DNA from: Morchella semilibera | Taxonomy: Eukaryota > Ascomycota > Pezizomycetes > Pezizales > Morchellaceae | Direction of reading: 5' to 3' | Length of the DNA: 64,000 nt | NCBI GenBank assembly: GCA_009192285.1 | Contig: WBVU01000010.1 | Span: forward strand, 1,858,111-1,922,110 | Part shown: positions 22,329 through 33,701 of the stretch, piece after piece | Layout of the letters: every line of letters starts with the position of its first letter | Position numbering within the stretch: the stretch's first letter is position 1 | The notes under the pieces: generated by a model | Seen by the model: the letters and a program-made list of their open reading frames with translations, nothing else | What the model was told of the DNA's origin: nothing | The model's database searches: none | Made by a program: the position numbers and the translations under genes

Positions 22329-23177
22329 ATGAGGCCACTTGCCTCCCTCCCTAACGAGATCATCCTCGAGATCACTTCTTACCTCCCCGGCCGTGACATC
22401 AACCGCTTTATGCAGTCAAACCGCCACCTCCACATCCTCCTCCGCCCTGCCCTCCACGCCAGCATTCCCGCTAATGATATTCTCATCTGGGGCGCCTCCT
22501 ACAACGACCTCGGCGCTGTCCTCCTAGCCCTAAAACACAGCGCCGACATCAACACCAAGACCCACCGACAGCAAACTGCGTTATGCATTGCTGCCGTCAA
22601 AGGCTTCACGCCTATCGTCGATGCCCTCCTCACCCGCCCTAATATCAATATCAACCAGCACCCAAGCCACCGGCGCGCCCTTGGCGACGTGGTCCAGAAA
22701 GGTGATCTGGAAATGACGCGCCATCTCCTGCACGCGGGCTTCCTCGTCTACCAGAAGCGCGAGAGAGACCCACCGATTGCTTCGGCAGTTATGCGGCGTG
22801 ATAATGCGATGATTGCGCTACTTCTAGACACACAGAGCGGCTGGAAGAGTGATGATATGAGTCAGGCCAACTCAAAAACGATGCTTGATGCGATGGAGGG
22901 GGGGTATATGACGGTCAGCATTTTGGAGCTGTTGGTAAAGTGGTCTTCGGAAGTGCTTAAGGAAGGTGACGGCAAGCGAGGGCTGTTTGGGCGCGCAAAG
23001 ATTGACCTAAAGTTTAAAGGTTATGACAAAATCAAGGCGTTCATGGATCATTACGGCGCCCCGTATGAGCTAGTTGGCCTGAACGAGCAAGAAAGTACTG
23101 AGGGGTCGGCGAGTGCTGAGGGGTCGACGAGTGCTGAGGGGTCGACGAGTGCTGAGGAGTTGGCGAGTACTGAGTAG
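22329..23177 (+). CDS. F-box protein with ankyrin-like repeats and a repetitive tail
   Basis: A single-exon gene of 282 aa. Residues 1-40 form an F-box (LASLPNEIILEITSYLPGRD), followed by ankyrin-like units (about residues 50-170; for example TALCIAAVKGFTPIVDALL and GDLEMTRHLLHAG), a combination common in Pezizomycotina. It would serve as an SCF substrate adaptor with ankyrin repeats for target binding; the target is unknown. The last 30 residues come from an 18-bp minisatellite that codes for SAEGST-like hexapeptides, and the stop codon lies inside the fifth unit. The start ATG is the first in a frame that opens straight into the F-box. GC content is higher than in the spacers, as expected for a coding region. 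Confidence 0.88.
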   Translation: MRPLASLPNEIILEITSYLPGRDINRFMQSNRHLHILLRPALHASIPANDILIWGASYNDLGAVLLALKHSADINTKTHRQQTALCIAAVKGFTPIVDALLTRPNININQHPSHRRALGDVVQKGDLEMTRHLLHAGFLVYQKRERDPPIASAVMRRDNAMIALLLDTQSGWKSDDMSQANSKTMLDAMEGGYMTVSILELLVKWSSEVLKEGDGKRGLFGRAKIDLKFKGYDKIKAFMDHYGAPYELVGLNEQESTEGSASAEGSTSAEGSTSAEELASTE

Positions 23178-23183
23178 TTGGCG
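23094..23183 (+). repeat. 18-bp minisatellite across the end of the F-box/ankyrin gene
   Basis: Five units close to AGTGCTGAGGGGTCGACG lie head to tail at 23094, 23112, 23130, 23148 and 23166. A decayed sixth unit follows. The second and third are identical. Because 18 is a multiple of three, unit gain or loss keeps the frame. The stop codon is TAG in unit five where other units read GGG or GAG. Confidence 0.9.
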
Positions 23184-23862
23184 AGTACGGGGTTGGAGAG
23201 TACAGAACCAGCGAACATAGACGGGGAACTCAGACAATTTGGCTAAGGGGTGGCTACTGGTGGCTCAGATACTTCGTATTTGTATAGCTGAGACTAACAG
23301 CTAGGTACACCTGAACTCTGAGTCTTGGCGCTGAGAATACTAGGTTTAGTCCTACTCCTCAACAGAAACAAATATTTTTTAGAGAAACAAAATTTCCCTC
23401 CGGAGAAATGCCGGCTTTAGGAGGTTTTGTTTCAGTTATGAGTAGTCTTATGGATTCGCGGTTTCTACCAGAGCGAGGCGTGGGTTTGAGACTCGGGCGC
23501 CATACATACATGTAGTTTTATTCATTTGCCCGGTCTACTATGACGTCACTGGGCCTTGATGTTCTCGAGTTGCACATGTGTCTCTTGGGTTTCTCATAGT
23601 AGAGGGATTACCACAAGTTGGACATGAAAAGACACTCTTAAGGAGATCAGTTCTTGTTCTACCCAAGGAGGAATGAAAGCTATGACTTAGAAATAAAGTA
23701 TAAGCTTAACAGAGACTCTATGAAGATATAGGTATAAACCCGAGTGGTGATAGAGGTACTGAAGCTCGTTGTATGAGCGGAGTGCAAGACACTTTTTGAC
23801 AACGCCTAAAGAACAGAAAGCAACTGGGGTTGAGACCATATACATTTTTTTCCAGCAAGTAG

Positions 23863-23964
23863 AGTGGTGGAGGGTTGGGCGAGAGGGAGGGTATATGGCG
23901 AGGCTTGGAACTAGTAAAAACTGCCAAGCCTCGATACCACCCTCTCGCCCAACCCTCCACCGCT
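23863..23964. repeat. Long inverted repeat / hairpin
   Basis: The left arm at 23863-23908 (starting AGTGGTGGAGGGTTGGGCGA) pairs with the right arm at 23924-23964 (ending AACCCTCCACCGCT) across a loop of about 15 bases. Pairing covers roughly 40 bp with a few mismatches and a small bulge. It would fold into a stable hairpin as DNA or RNA and may be a foldback element. Confidence 0.8.
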
Positions 23965-25259
23965 CTGGATCGTGTTGTTCATAACAAGCAATATATTCCT
24001 TTACTAAGTGGTGCACAGTCCAGGTCACGAATTTTGACCACTTTCATCCATCCAAGGGATACTAATCTGTTGATGACTTTCAACCAGTTATAAAAAGATA
24101 GAGCACGAGGATAAATATCGAATTTTAGCTTTTCATGTATCACATTATTATCCGTTCTAGAACCTTGCTAGGCGTCATCGCCTGTCATTAGCTCCCCAGG
24201 GGGTCAAAGCTTATTACCCCGCGTTCCACTGATTCCCTCGGCAATCAACGGCCCTACCCGAGCGCTCTACGGGGACACATCGTGGTTGCCAGAAAGTACA
24301 TGCACCGCTCAAAATTTTCGCGGGGAGTAAGATCCTCAGTAGGTACATGTACATGTAGTTGTAACCTAGATTTTTTTTTATAAAGGCCCCAATCTCCCAT
24401 CTGACGTTACTGCACCCTTTTGATGTTTTCTCTCAAGACAGCTTCTCCACAATTAGTGCAGCCACCGATATCGGATGAGCTCGGAATTATGTATGTAATC
24501 AGCCAGGATTACATGCAACCCCGGGTCATTATCGTTGAATTCCATGCCAAACTACATGTACCAGTCAAGCCTTCGGTCAAGCTCGCTTGGACTCGGCGAG
24601 CTCCCAATTGCGGATTTCATCTACTCGAAAGCGAACGTTTACAAACCTGAAGGCTTAAGATACATGAGGTGGGCAAAGACGCATGTAGTAGATATGTGAA
24701 AGCTTTCGGTTAAGGGCAACAGGCCAAAACGGCGTGAAAGCTCCATTCCAACAACTTACGCATGCTCCAATGCTGTACTTCAGCCGAGGGAGAGTGGAGG
24801 TGGTATCATGCACGTACGTACACAGCTTATAGCTACGATCGACATGCTCAGCACTCTATTCACAGCACTCGTGTGACCCTCCCCACAATACATAACAGGA
24901 AAGAAACCCCTCATCTTCATATTCACTGGTAATATATTGAGGGCCGGCTGTTTGTGTCCTCATTTGCCCCTCCTTTCCTCAATCACTCAACTTTGACCTC
25001 AACGACTCAACAGTTGGTTATTCCCCCGACAAAGCATAGAGATAGGGACTGAAAGAGAGAAGGAAGGGCTGGATAGTGGTAAAAAAAAAAGCAAAGAGAT
25101 CACTCTTGTTCCGTGTTCGGTTCGTGTACCTGGTTTTTTTATCTTTACCGAGGGTCCAGGCGGAGCTGACGGAACCGGCTAACTTTGGGACAGTTCCTAC
25201 CCTCGACCCATAGATTATCCGATTGACGGTTCTCGGACAATTCTTGATTTTGGTAATGT

Positions 25260-25592
25260 TGTTATTATTTTCCGTCTTCTTCCGTCTCTCCTTCCGCCCT
25301 CCGCGCCTCTTGTCCCCTCAAATAAGCTCTCTTCACCCTCTTCCCTGGTTGAGATTCTTTGTTAGATCCACTGTTAGATCTTGGTACTCTAGTTAAGCAC
25401 ACATAAAATCTCTCCTCTTAAATTATATCCATCTCTCTTCGCTCCACGCACCATCAATTTTATAAACCCCCCGAGCCTCCTCCTCCATATCAAATATCTC
25501 TTGCTCCCTCAAAGTTCCTTCAAAGTCCGTCTTTCACAGGAGCTAATATCTACCGCCCTAAAATCTAGACTTAACCAAACAAAGGCCTCAAC
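25260..25592 (+). promoter_or_regulatory. Pyrimidine-rich promoter and leader of the carrier gene
   Basis: The 330 bases before the carrier start codon are strongly CT-biased on the sense strand, with repeated CTTCC, CCTC and CTCTCTTC blocks. CT-rich tracts like this are typical of promoters of well-expressed housekeeping genes in filamentous fungi. There is no clear TATA box. Confidence 0.45.
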
Positions 25593-26936
25593 ATGTCTGC
25601 AGCTGCTACCGCCCCTACCCGTTCAGTCGGACGTGGGAGCAAGTCTGATTTTCTCCACCATCCTATCACCCGAAGTGTTCTACCGTTTCTGAATGGTGGT
25701 GCTGCTGGTATGATTGCGACTAGTGTTATTCAACCTGTTGATATGGTCAAGGTATGTGTAGTTAATTTGCTTCTTTGTTTTCTATTGGCTTCATCTGGTA
25801 GTTGTGGAACGGCGAAGTAGTTGTAGCCGGATATAGATTTATCCGGGTCGGGTTAGCACCGGCTAGCTCAGATCCAATTGTTACTGCAGCCTTCCCTAAC
25901 CCTTGCAATCGATAACTACTGTATACATATGTAGTACCTGGTTGAGCATTCGCTAACTTTAGATGCAGGTCCGCATTCAACTTGCGGGAAACCAAAAGGT
26001 GTCCCCCATTAGGGTCGCTAGCGATATTATCAAGCAAGGCAAATTCCTTGACTTGTATTCTGGGCTTTCTGCTGGTCTTCTGCGCCAGGCTGTGTATGTC
26101 TCAACATTATATTCATATGCGTAAATTCCCACTAATATCTTTATAGGTATACTACAGCTCGCATGGGCTTCTTCGGAACCTTCATGAACAAGATTACCGC
26201 TAATGCTAAGTCAGAAGGCCGTGCTGTAACCTTTGGCGAACGCGCGCTAGCAGCGCTGAGTGCTGGTGGTCTCGGAGCCATCCTAGGGAACCCAGCAGAC
26301 CTTGCACTTATCAGAATGCAGTCTGATGGAATGCGCCCAGTTGCTGAGCGCAAGAATTATACCTCGGTACTCAACGCGCTCAAGCGTATCTCTGCCTCGG
26401 AAGGAGTCACAGCTCTATGGAATGGCTGTTTGCCGACTGTTGCTAGAGCTATGGCTCTGAATTTTGGACAGCTCGCATTTTACAGTGAGAGTAAGGCCAG
26501 ACTTGCGAAGTACGACTTCGAGAAGGTTTTAGGATCAAAGAAGAATGCGGAGGTCGCCACAGGCATCGCAGCTAGCGCTGTTGCGGGATTCTTTGCCAGT
26601 TTCTTCAGCTTGCCATTTGATTTCGTATGTGCCCTCATGTTTACCGTAATCAATCAATGCTAACACTCTTGGCTACAGGTCAAAACCAGGTTGCAGAAGC
26701 AGACTAAGGGTCCCGATGGAAAACTGCCATATAAGGGCACTATCGATTGTGCGATGAAGGTCGCCAGGGAGGAGGGGTTGTTGAGATTCTACAGAGGATT
26801 CGGAACGTAAGTATTCGCTTTCCCCCCTCCTCTATTGATGGAAGTTAACGTCCCACCCAGCTACTATGTCCGTATCGCGCCACACGCCATGTTGACGGTT
26901 CTTTTTGCCGACTGGTTCTTTAAACTGACCAAATAA
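25593..26936 (+). CDS. Mitochondrial 2-oxoglutarate/malate carrier (SLC25 family)
   Basis: Five exons (25593-25751, 25969-26093, 26147-26624, 26679-26806, 26861-26936) encode 321 aa of the mitochondrial carrier family. The three signature sites are present: PVDMVKVR (about residues 49-56), PADLALIR, and PFDFVKTR, the first and third completed across introns. N-terminal FLNGGAAGMIATSVIQP and the following VRIQLAG sequence match the oxoglutarate/malate carrier subgroup (human SLC25A11), which exchanges these acids across the inner membrane for the malate-aspartate shuttle. The length is normal. Introns mostly use GTATGT donors, and the first is relatively long (217 bp). A dicarboxylate carrier is the closest alternative, but the pattern favours oxoglutarate. 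Confidence 0.93.
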
Positions 26937-28707
26937 ATATTACGTCCCCCAATATGCGAGTAATAGGAACGATGGTAAAGTGGGGTCAGATGGTCTAAGG
27001 CTAAGGCATGTGTTGAAGGGTACAAGACATTGGAGCTGTTTAGCATAACGCTGGGTGTGTCTGGAAGGTATAAAAAGAGGTAGTTGAACTTCTCACAAAG
27101 GCGTCATAATTTCTTTTATGTTTACTTTTTTACTTTTTTTTGGTTTTATATTTAACGCTTTTTAGCGAGCTGTTGGTGGTTTCGTCCTTTGCTCATTTCT
27201 GGTTATATTTATGCACAAACTATTTGGTGAGAGTTGTATCTATTCTAGATGATGAATGATATATAGGAATCGAATATTTGCTAGGAAAAAAGGGTAGACT
27301 CGCGTTGGGGGGTATGCCGAAGTTGGGGAATTCCGAATTGCACTGGAACTCGACGTTGTAACCAACTACAGTACCTGTTTTCGCATACACCAAACGTGAG
27401 TCTAGCTATCACTTGGACGAATGAATCTTGTCAATTCGTTGTCCGCCCTTTTGAGCCAGTTCAAGCTTTATGTGGCAACGGACTCTGAATTTCAACTGGC
27501 TAATTAAAGTGCGTGCACAGCCCGGGCAGCGAATTGACAAAACTCATCCGTCCAAGTCTAAGGCATAGTCCCTCTTTCAAGTTTTGTAGGGGATCGAGTT
27601 TAGCCCAAACTTAAGTGAAGAGGAAGACTTTTTACCCAGACCCTGCAGGGTTTAAAATCCCGAAACTGGAATGGTGGAAGTTAATATTGGCACCACAAAT
27701 CTCACGTCCCCTAGTATATAAAGTCCCTATCCAAAAAATTTCGTGAAAGGGCCAATTACCACCCAAACTAGGTGGAACCAGGTTCCAAGCATAGAACCAC
27801 AACACAGTTAATTATAATGATGAACAGAGGTAAAATATTTTGACCCTTGGGAGAAAGCCCTTTGCACATTTTTGAATTGGTAAAAGGAAGTGGTTGAGGT
27901 GTAATAAAATATTTTAGTAGAGAACCCGTTGCTAGGTAGATTTATATGGGTTTCGCCACTCAACTGCTTTTAGACTTTCACGAAAACTTTTGGGTAGGGG
28001 CTTTACTACTACTCTGTTCCCAAGTCACACAGGCCAACTGATTGTTAGAGTCACAGGTAGAGCTCATGTGCACACGGCTGGAGTACCAAACACGCAACAG
28101 CCAAAAAACCACCAAGCACCCACGGCTCTAGCCACAAACGCTAATTGGCCTCTAACTCTCGGACTTAAAATGGACGAGAGGCCCACTAGATGGGTGTCGA
28201 GGTCTGGTGTGGCAGTGCAACAATTCACTACCACACTCTACTCTACACACCCCGAGTAATTGGGAAAAGTAAATTCTGGGCCCTCACAAATCTTTTGTGA
28301 ATTAGTTGCGTGGTTCTTCGCGGTAGGAATTTGGCTGTACGGGCGATTTTAATTACTAGATTGGCGCCCCATATGTAATGTACAGTAAAAAGCACGTAGA
28401 CAAGACTAAAACAAAAACAAAAGGAAACTAGAACTCTGTTGCTCATATGTATATCTTAAAAGTTTATGCTGGGGGATGGTTAAAAGTTGACACTGGACTA
28501 GCTCTGTAATCTGAATCATAGGATATCACTCGCTACCTATTAAGCTATGGCGGCGCGTTGTCTGCCGCTGCTAATGCGCATATATACATGCACATGATTA
28601 TTAAGAACATTTAAATACCATACGAAACATGATAACTGCTCATATTTTAAGAATACCCAATCCTTTGACCCGGCTATATAAGATAAAAGTAAAGGTCAAC
28701 CTATTTT
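26937..28707. other. Spacer with an inverted-repeat element
   Basis: No gene is supported; the open frame at 27990-28259 matches nothing. The inverted-repeat element at 27411-27557 is the one clear structure. T-rich sequence just after the carrier gene is probably its 3' end. Confidence 0.5.
27411..27557. mobile_element. MITE-like element with 35-bp terminal inverted repeats
   Basis: The ends start ACTTGGACG and finish CGTCCAAGT. The arms (27411-27445 and 27523-27557) match at about 30 of 35 positions, and all five differences are transitions. A shorter inner pair, GCCAGTT and AACTGGC, extends the foldback. The 147-bp element has no coding capacity. No clear target duplication was found. Confidence 0.75.
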
Positions 28708-30560
28708 TCACCTCTCTCTCGTCAACTTCAATACCTTCGTCTGAAAGTATTTTACTCCTTTTATCGTTAGACCCTCGCTATATACGCCCAAATTTTTCCT
28801 TCCCCAGATATCCCTTACCAACCACTTACCAGCAGGGAGCCCATCAATATCCTCCCACTTTATAGAAAGATCTTGCTCCGTCTTAAGCTCATTCGTCATT
28901 AGTATGACCCATCCATCACTGAGTGGGCCGGCCCAGTACTGCTGATTATTGTTGATACTGATGCTGGAAATGTACCATGGGGCCACGGCAAGATCGTCCT
29001 GGTTAAGGGCGATGATCTCAGTGTTTTTGAGGATCTCGACGGAACTGTTGGAGATAGTGGCGAGGTTGGCGCCAATAATAAGTGGAGATTTAAGAGCAGC
29101 CCAATAGGAGAAGTGGGTTTGTTCTTCGTAGACGGTGGCATTTACGACGTTGCCGATCTCGAGCATGTCCATCTAGTCAGGGTAAGCTATAGATCAACAC
29201 TTTTGGATGATCTTTATGCGGAGGGTGGGAGTATTTACATCGGCCCAAGAGCCTGGCTGCTGGTACTGGGTAATCTCACGCATCTTTCGAATTATCGTGA
29301 GAACAGAACAACCGCCCTGATGTATCAATAATAGTTAGAAACTCGAAATTCAATTTCACTAATCAAGAGTGAGCAAAACACGAACATCACCAGTCGTCAA
29401 CGAATATGCCGTTTTCCCACGGCATCCAGTTTTATCAACGGTGTAATGCTGATATATATCACCACTCATACGATAGGAATGCCCGATGTCGTGAGACCAC
29501 AGCCAGGGGAACATATAACCCCACTCGCATAGCGAGAATAGAATCTCTCTTCCGGTTGCCTTAAGGGCATCGCGCATCTCTGTGTAGACATGTTTTAGCT
29601 CATATTGCTCTCGCCTCTGAAGTACTTATGATCATCATAATGGTATGCAAACCTCCAAAACGGACCTGAGGCGGGTGGTAATAACTTTCAGCGCCCGCAC
29701 AATTATCTTTAGGAAAGTTAGTTGATGTTTAAATAGGTTATATATTTAGGGGGGGGTCTTTAAGTACCGTATTTCAGATAGTCGATTCCCCAATCACTAA
29801 TACATATATCAGTACAGATCTTGAGTGATAGTTGCATACCCAAAGAGGGTTAAACCTACGCGAAATCCTGAGCATCTTCATACTCATACCCGTAGCTCCC
29901 GGGGTTCTTAAAACAAGACCCTATGTAGTAAACAATATCAGCAAAATGTCTCAAGGTTCAAAGGAAAGAGCCAAGTGAAAGAATGAGGGTAAATGCTCAC
30001 AAACTCCTGCATCTGAATAGATTCCAACTTTCAATCCTAGTTTATGTATTCTGTCCGCAAGATGCTTGATTCCATTTGGAAACCGTGTAGAATTCGCTAA
30101 GAGCTTTCCACCTGTCTCCTCTCGGGTGTAATTTGCTTGCTATTCTCAAATTAGAACCCATTTCATCTAATCAGGGCCCAAAGGCAATGCAAACCCAGCC
30201 TTCGTCCATATTGGCATAGATATATCCAACTACGGAAGTTTGTAAGTCTCGAATAGTTAGTTATGTTGGGGGACTCTAGCTGGTATCTAACCATCCTTCA
30301 GACCCAAAGACACAAGCTTCTCAGCCGCTGTTACCATGACACTTTCGTCGATTGTTGCTTTGAAGGAGTTCCATCTAGCAGATGCAATGCCAAACCATGT
30401 CAGAATACTTGATTTCAGTTGGACTTGCAATTGGGAAGGTGGCGGACGTGTTAAACCCCATCTGTGGTTTCCTTGCAATCCCATCATTCAAGGCATTCGC
30501 AGGCAAAGCCAGCTGTAGACCCGATAGAATAAGGATGAGAGATTCGGTCGTGAGTTTCAT
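28708..30560 (-). CDS. Secreted alpha-galactosidase, GH27
   Basis: Ten minus-strand exons are read: 30448-30560, 30292-30374, 30195-30229, 30001-30139, 29860-29920, 29768-29796, 29653-29706, 29386-29579, 29239-29316 and 28708-29172. They total 416 aa and stay in frame. It has a signal peptide (to about ALPANA, residue 23), then RKPQMGFNTWNSF, YANMDEGW, GLKVGIYSDAG, DWGIDYLKYDNC with the nucleophile Asp154, and GSWADMDMLEIGN with the acid/base Asp. A C-terminal beta domain completes the GH27 fold. It would remove terminal alpha-galactose from galactomannan, raffinose-type sugars or side chains of pectin/arabinogalactan. Most donors are far from GTAAGT (GTCCGC, GTTAGA, GTTTGC, GTTCGT), but each junction is forced by conserved motifs. 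The gene lies 618 bp from, and divergent to, a fasciclin-domain gene. Confidence 0.9.
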
Positions 30561-30868
30561 TTTTTCTTTACCACAGGAGCCACTATTACTGACTAGTATT
30601 CAAGCAAGAATAAGACGGAAGGAATCAGGAGAACAGTTCAGCGACGAGAAAATCGGAAAGAAGGGCAATCTGCAATTGTAATTTGTACGAATTTATATTT
30701 CCCCTACTAGGCTGAATGATATCATTGCCTCGTTGGGGCTCATGCAGGGATGGACTCGGGTTCGGCATGTGTTTATTCCCCACCGAGCCTATCCGTTGCT
30801 CCTGACGGGGGAATGTCCGGGGATGCTCCCTTCAGGCCAAAAATGTGGGGAATTATAGTTTTTTATTT

Positions 30869-30901
<33 letters not shown>

Positions 30902-31178
30902 GGGGGGGGGGGGGCAAGGGATGATTGTGCGGGGGAGAGCAGCAATGGTCGGGGGGGTATCCGGCGCTATTAATAATTATTCATAGTGGCCTGAATATAT
31001 CCATAGGCTAGTACCATCACTCGTAGGCTGTATATACTGGTGTTTCCAGATAATCAATCAGGTACCTGCCAGGTCCACTCAATTGAAGGATTTTGTGCTG
31101 ATGTGAAAAAAAGGAAGCCTTTATTTCTCTCTTGTCCCTTCACAACTCGTTCATCAATCATTATTGGCTGTCGGTATA
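30561..31178. other. Divergent promoter region with T30-G14 tract
   Basis: This 618-bp region separates the divergent GH27 and fasciclin genes and should carry both promoters. Its centre holds a homopolymer junction, thirty T followed by fourteen G. Confidence 0.5.
30871..30914 (+). repeat. T30-G14 homopolymer junction
   Basis: Thirty T at 30871-30900 run directly into fourteen G at 30901-30914, followed by more G-rich sequence to about 30955. It may be a nucleosome-free promoter element or a tract whose length is uncertain in the assembly. Confidence 0.85.
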
Positions 31179-31939
31179 ATGCGCTTTACCATAGGAATAT
31201 TCGCGCTCCTCACACTGAGCTTTACAGCCTCAGCACGAGAGAACTATACTGCTCCATCGTCCGGTACCACGATAATGGACTACCTGAACTCTGACCCCGA
31301 CCTTTCTAGCCTCGCAGCGGCCATGAAACTCCCTCTTGGTAAATTCACAATCATTAAACCCTCCAACCAAAAAGTCTAGCTAGTTGAATCTACTAACAGG
31401 TTCTTGTCCACAGGCTTCGAAACGGCCTTCAGCCATACTCCCGACACTAATAACTTCACCTTCTTTGCGCCTAATAACGCTGCATTTGCTTCAATGTCCC
31501 AAAACCTAAAACGATTCTACCTTACTCCCTCCACTAGGGGCCGTGCCTACCTTGGAAATACATTAATGTACCACTACCTCCCGGTTGACGTATACAAGAC
31601 CGACGGCGGAGTTCTCTTCAAAGAAACGTTCTCGCGGGTACAGACAGCGACTTTCTTGTTTCTGGGTACGCAGAAAGTGGGCTCGGATTTGGTATTGAAT
31701 AGGAGGGTAAAAGTTGTCAAGGGCGATATCCCTGTTGCTGGAGTAAGCTTTCCTTAAAGTGTGGCTAAACGACGAGATGTGGGAGAGTGGCTAATTGGAT
31801 TTGTGTCCATCCCGTTGTGTAGGGGGTGATACATATCATAGATGGCATTTTGGACTCGACCGGTATGTTCTTTGATGATGAATACTCGGTGCCGAAGGTT
31901 AAGCAGACTTTTATGGCGGGGTGGGAGCTTCCCTACTAG
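31179..31939 (+). CDS. Secreted fasciclin (FAS1) domain protein
   Basis: Three exons (31179-31338, 31414-31742, 31823-31939) give 201 aa. A signal peptide (MRFTIGIFALLTLSFTASA) is followed by a single FAS1 domain. The H1 block is FTFFAPNNAAFASM, the central YH motif is in LMYHYLPV, and the H2 block, VIHIIDGIL, begins right after the second intron. FAS1 proteins act in cell-surface adhesion and matrix contacts. There is no clear GPI-anchor tail, so it is probably soluble and secreted. Start at 31179 is the first ATG that gives a clean signal peptide. It is divergent from the GH27 gene, with a shared 618-bp promoter region. Ligand and partners are unknown. Confidence 0.88.
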
Positions 31940-33701
31940 TGGCTGAGCCTGGTGGGTCAGATCTATCTCGCATCAAAAAATGACCTATAAGCCATCAGTA
32001 CGCACACATGTCAATTAAATTATCATCATAACCAATTAAAAATGATTGCTCTTTCCACGAATATATGGATACTACAGTATGAAAAAATGGGGTGAAATCA
32101 CTACCATAGGACTACGGAATTTAGTGACAAATACCGAATTAAATCGGCATTAGAGGAAGAGTACTGTACAAATACCGTATGCTTACCGCAATGCTAGCGT
32201 ACCAACGAGAATACCGTAGTGGTCCCACCCCTCTTTTTGGTACTGTACTTGTCCGAATGTATGAGATACAGAAGGCTTTGCATGTATATATGGAGAGCTG
32301 CACAAAAATCAGAAACACTCGAATGACCACCTTGAAAAACATATCACGCACGCCTGAAAGATAGACTAAGAATTTGTAATGTTTCTTTGAGAAGTTACTC
32401 TTTTGTTCAATGCTGAGTGGGTTGGTTTGGGTCGTACATCTTTGGCTGTGTACAGCCCTGTTCGAAAAGTCCTGGCACCCTACTATATTGCATATTGTGT
32501 CTGTTTATGAATTCTAACCCACCAACAACCATTTCTCCTGCGCATACTTAAAAATTGTTAGGTATGGCCGTAATGAAGATATTGTAGCTCTCTGTTATTA
32601 TAGTCACAGTAATGGGGGGATTAGAAGATAGAAGAAACACCCTCGTACTTTTGACCCGGGGGTGCCATGACCACTCGAACGGGCTGTACTACTTGCCGAA
32701 TTTTCAAGTCTAGGACGGTTGCCACCCAACCTTTGGTTATACATGTATCTCGTCCTAAACTTAAAATTTGGCAAGCACATGTAATCTATCAAAACATATA
32801 TCCTACATATAAAGTACATGTAGTACATAATAATACATGTATGTACGCCAAGGCTGGCCATTAGTAGGAACAACATTTCCCGAAGACCTAGCCCTAACCA
32901 ACAACCAACTGCGTGTGGGTGCTCTGGATCCAGTATTTGCGATAGTAGTTAGCTAAGAAACGCTGCTAGGATTTTTCTGTGCCTACTTTGGGAGCTGACT
33001 TCTTTCAACCATCCCTGTTTTGGGCGGGACTTTAGTAGGCCATGGCAAACGCCCTCTTGTGGTATGGAGAAATCGAGCATCGCGCACTGGAAGCCACAAA
33101 ATCTGATCTAGCGATTTGTTCGGGATGGCGCGTGGCCTGGTGTCGGGGGGTAACGGATCGAACTGGGAAGTCTTGTGCCCCTCATTGTTTAAGGCGATCA
33201 AAATAAAATCTAGATCTAGGCCGGTCTATTATTGACAGGCAACTAACTAATCGATGGCTAGCCTACGGGGTTTGACTTTACAACTGGCTTTCCAACTTCA
33301 CCCCTGTACCTTTGTACATATGTACTATACATGTAGTTGTACCTGATCTTACCCCATATGAATTAAGTATATTAAACTAGAATTGACTACTTATAAGTTG
33401 ATCAGTTACATCCCTGGCTGTGAACTTTGAGCGTTGAACCAAATGTTTTTCTTCGTTGGGTAATTATAATTGTTTAACGACCTTTCAATTTATTGAAGCC
33501 TAAGTATAAGAATATCGATATGTATTCGTTCCCGACCCTTTCCTTATAACGAGAGCGTAGATACATGTAGTATATACACAAATAAGTATTAGACTGTGAA
33601 AAAAATAATTCCCCTGAGACAACTTCGGTCGAGAACACTCCCTAATGAATAATAACAAGAAGAAAAAAACATCTCTCAACTGCGGACTTCCGCCTTCACC
33701 A
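31940..33701. other. Spacer with a family A element
   Basis: No gene is supported. It holds the family A element at 32073-32247 and TACATGTA palindromes at about 32738, 32814, 32832, 33326 and 33561. Short open frames at 32604-33201 on both strands match nothing. Confidence 0.55.
32073..32247 (+). mobile_element. MITE-like element, family A, copy 2
   Basis: The 175-bp element begins TACAGTATGAAAAAATGGGG and ends CCCCTCTTTTTGGTACTGTA. The ends are imperfect inverted repeats of about 33 bp (CAGTA tips, then an A-run, then GGGG, then TCACTAC), with TA at each outer edge as in a TA target-site duplication. It is about 94 per cent identical by eye to the copy at 45573-45747. No coding capacity. 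Confidence 0.88.

Larger units (their letters stand above)
23184..25592. other. Spacer with a long hairpin
   Basis: No gene is supported. It contains the hairpin at 23863-23964, TACATGTA palindromes at about 23507, 24345, 24351 and 24553, and a pyrimidine-rich promoter region from about 25260 to 25590 in front of the carrier gene. Confidence 0.55.

Noticed and set aside
27990-28259. An 89-codon plus-strand gene
   Set aside because: The composition is unlike the real genes here and no motif is seen.
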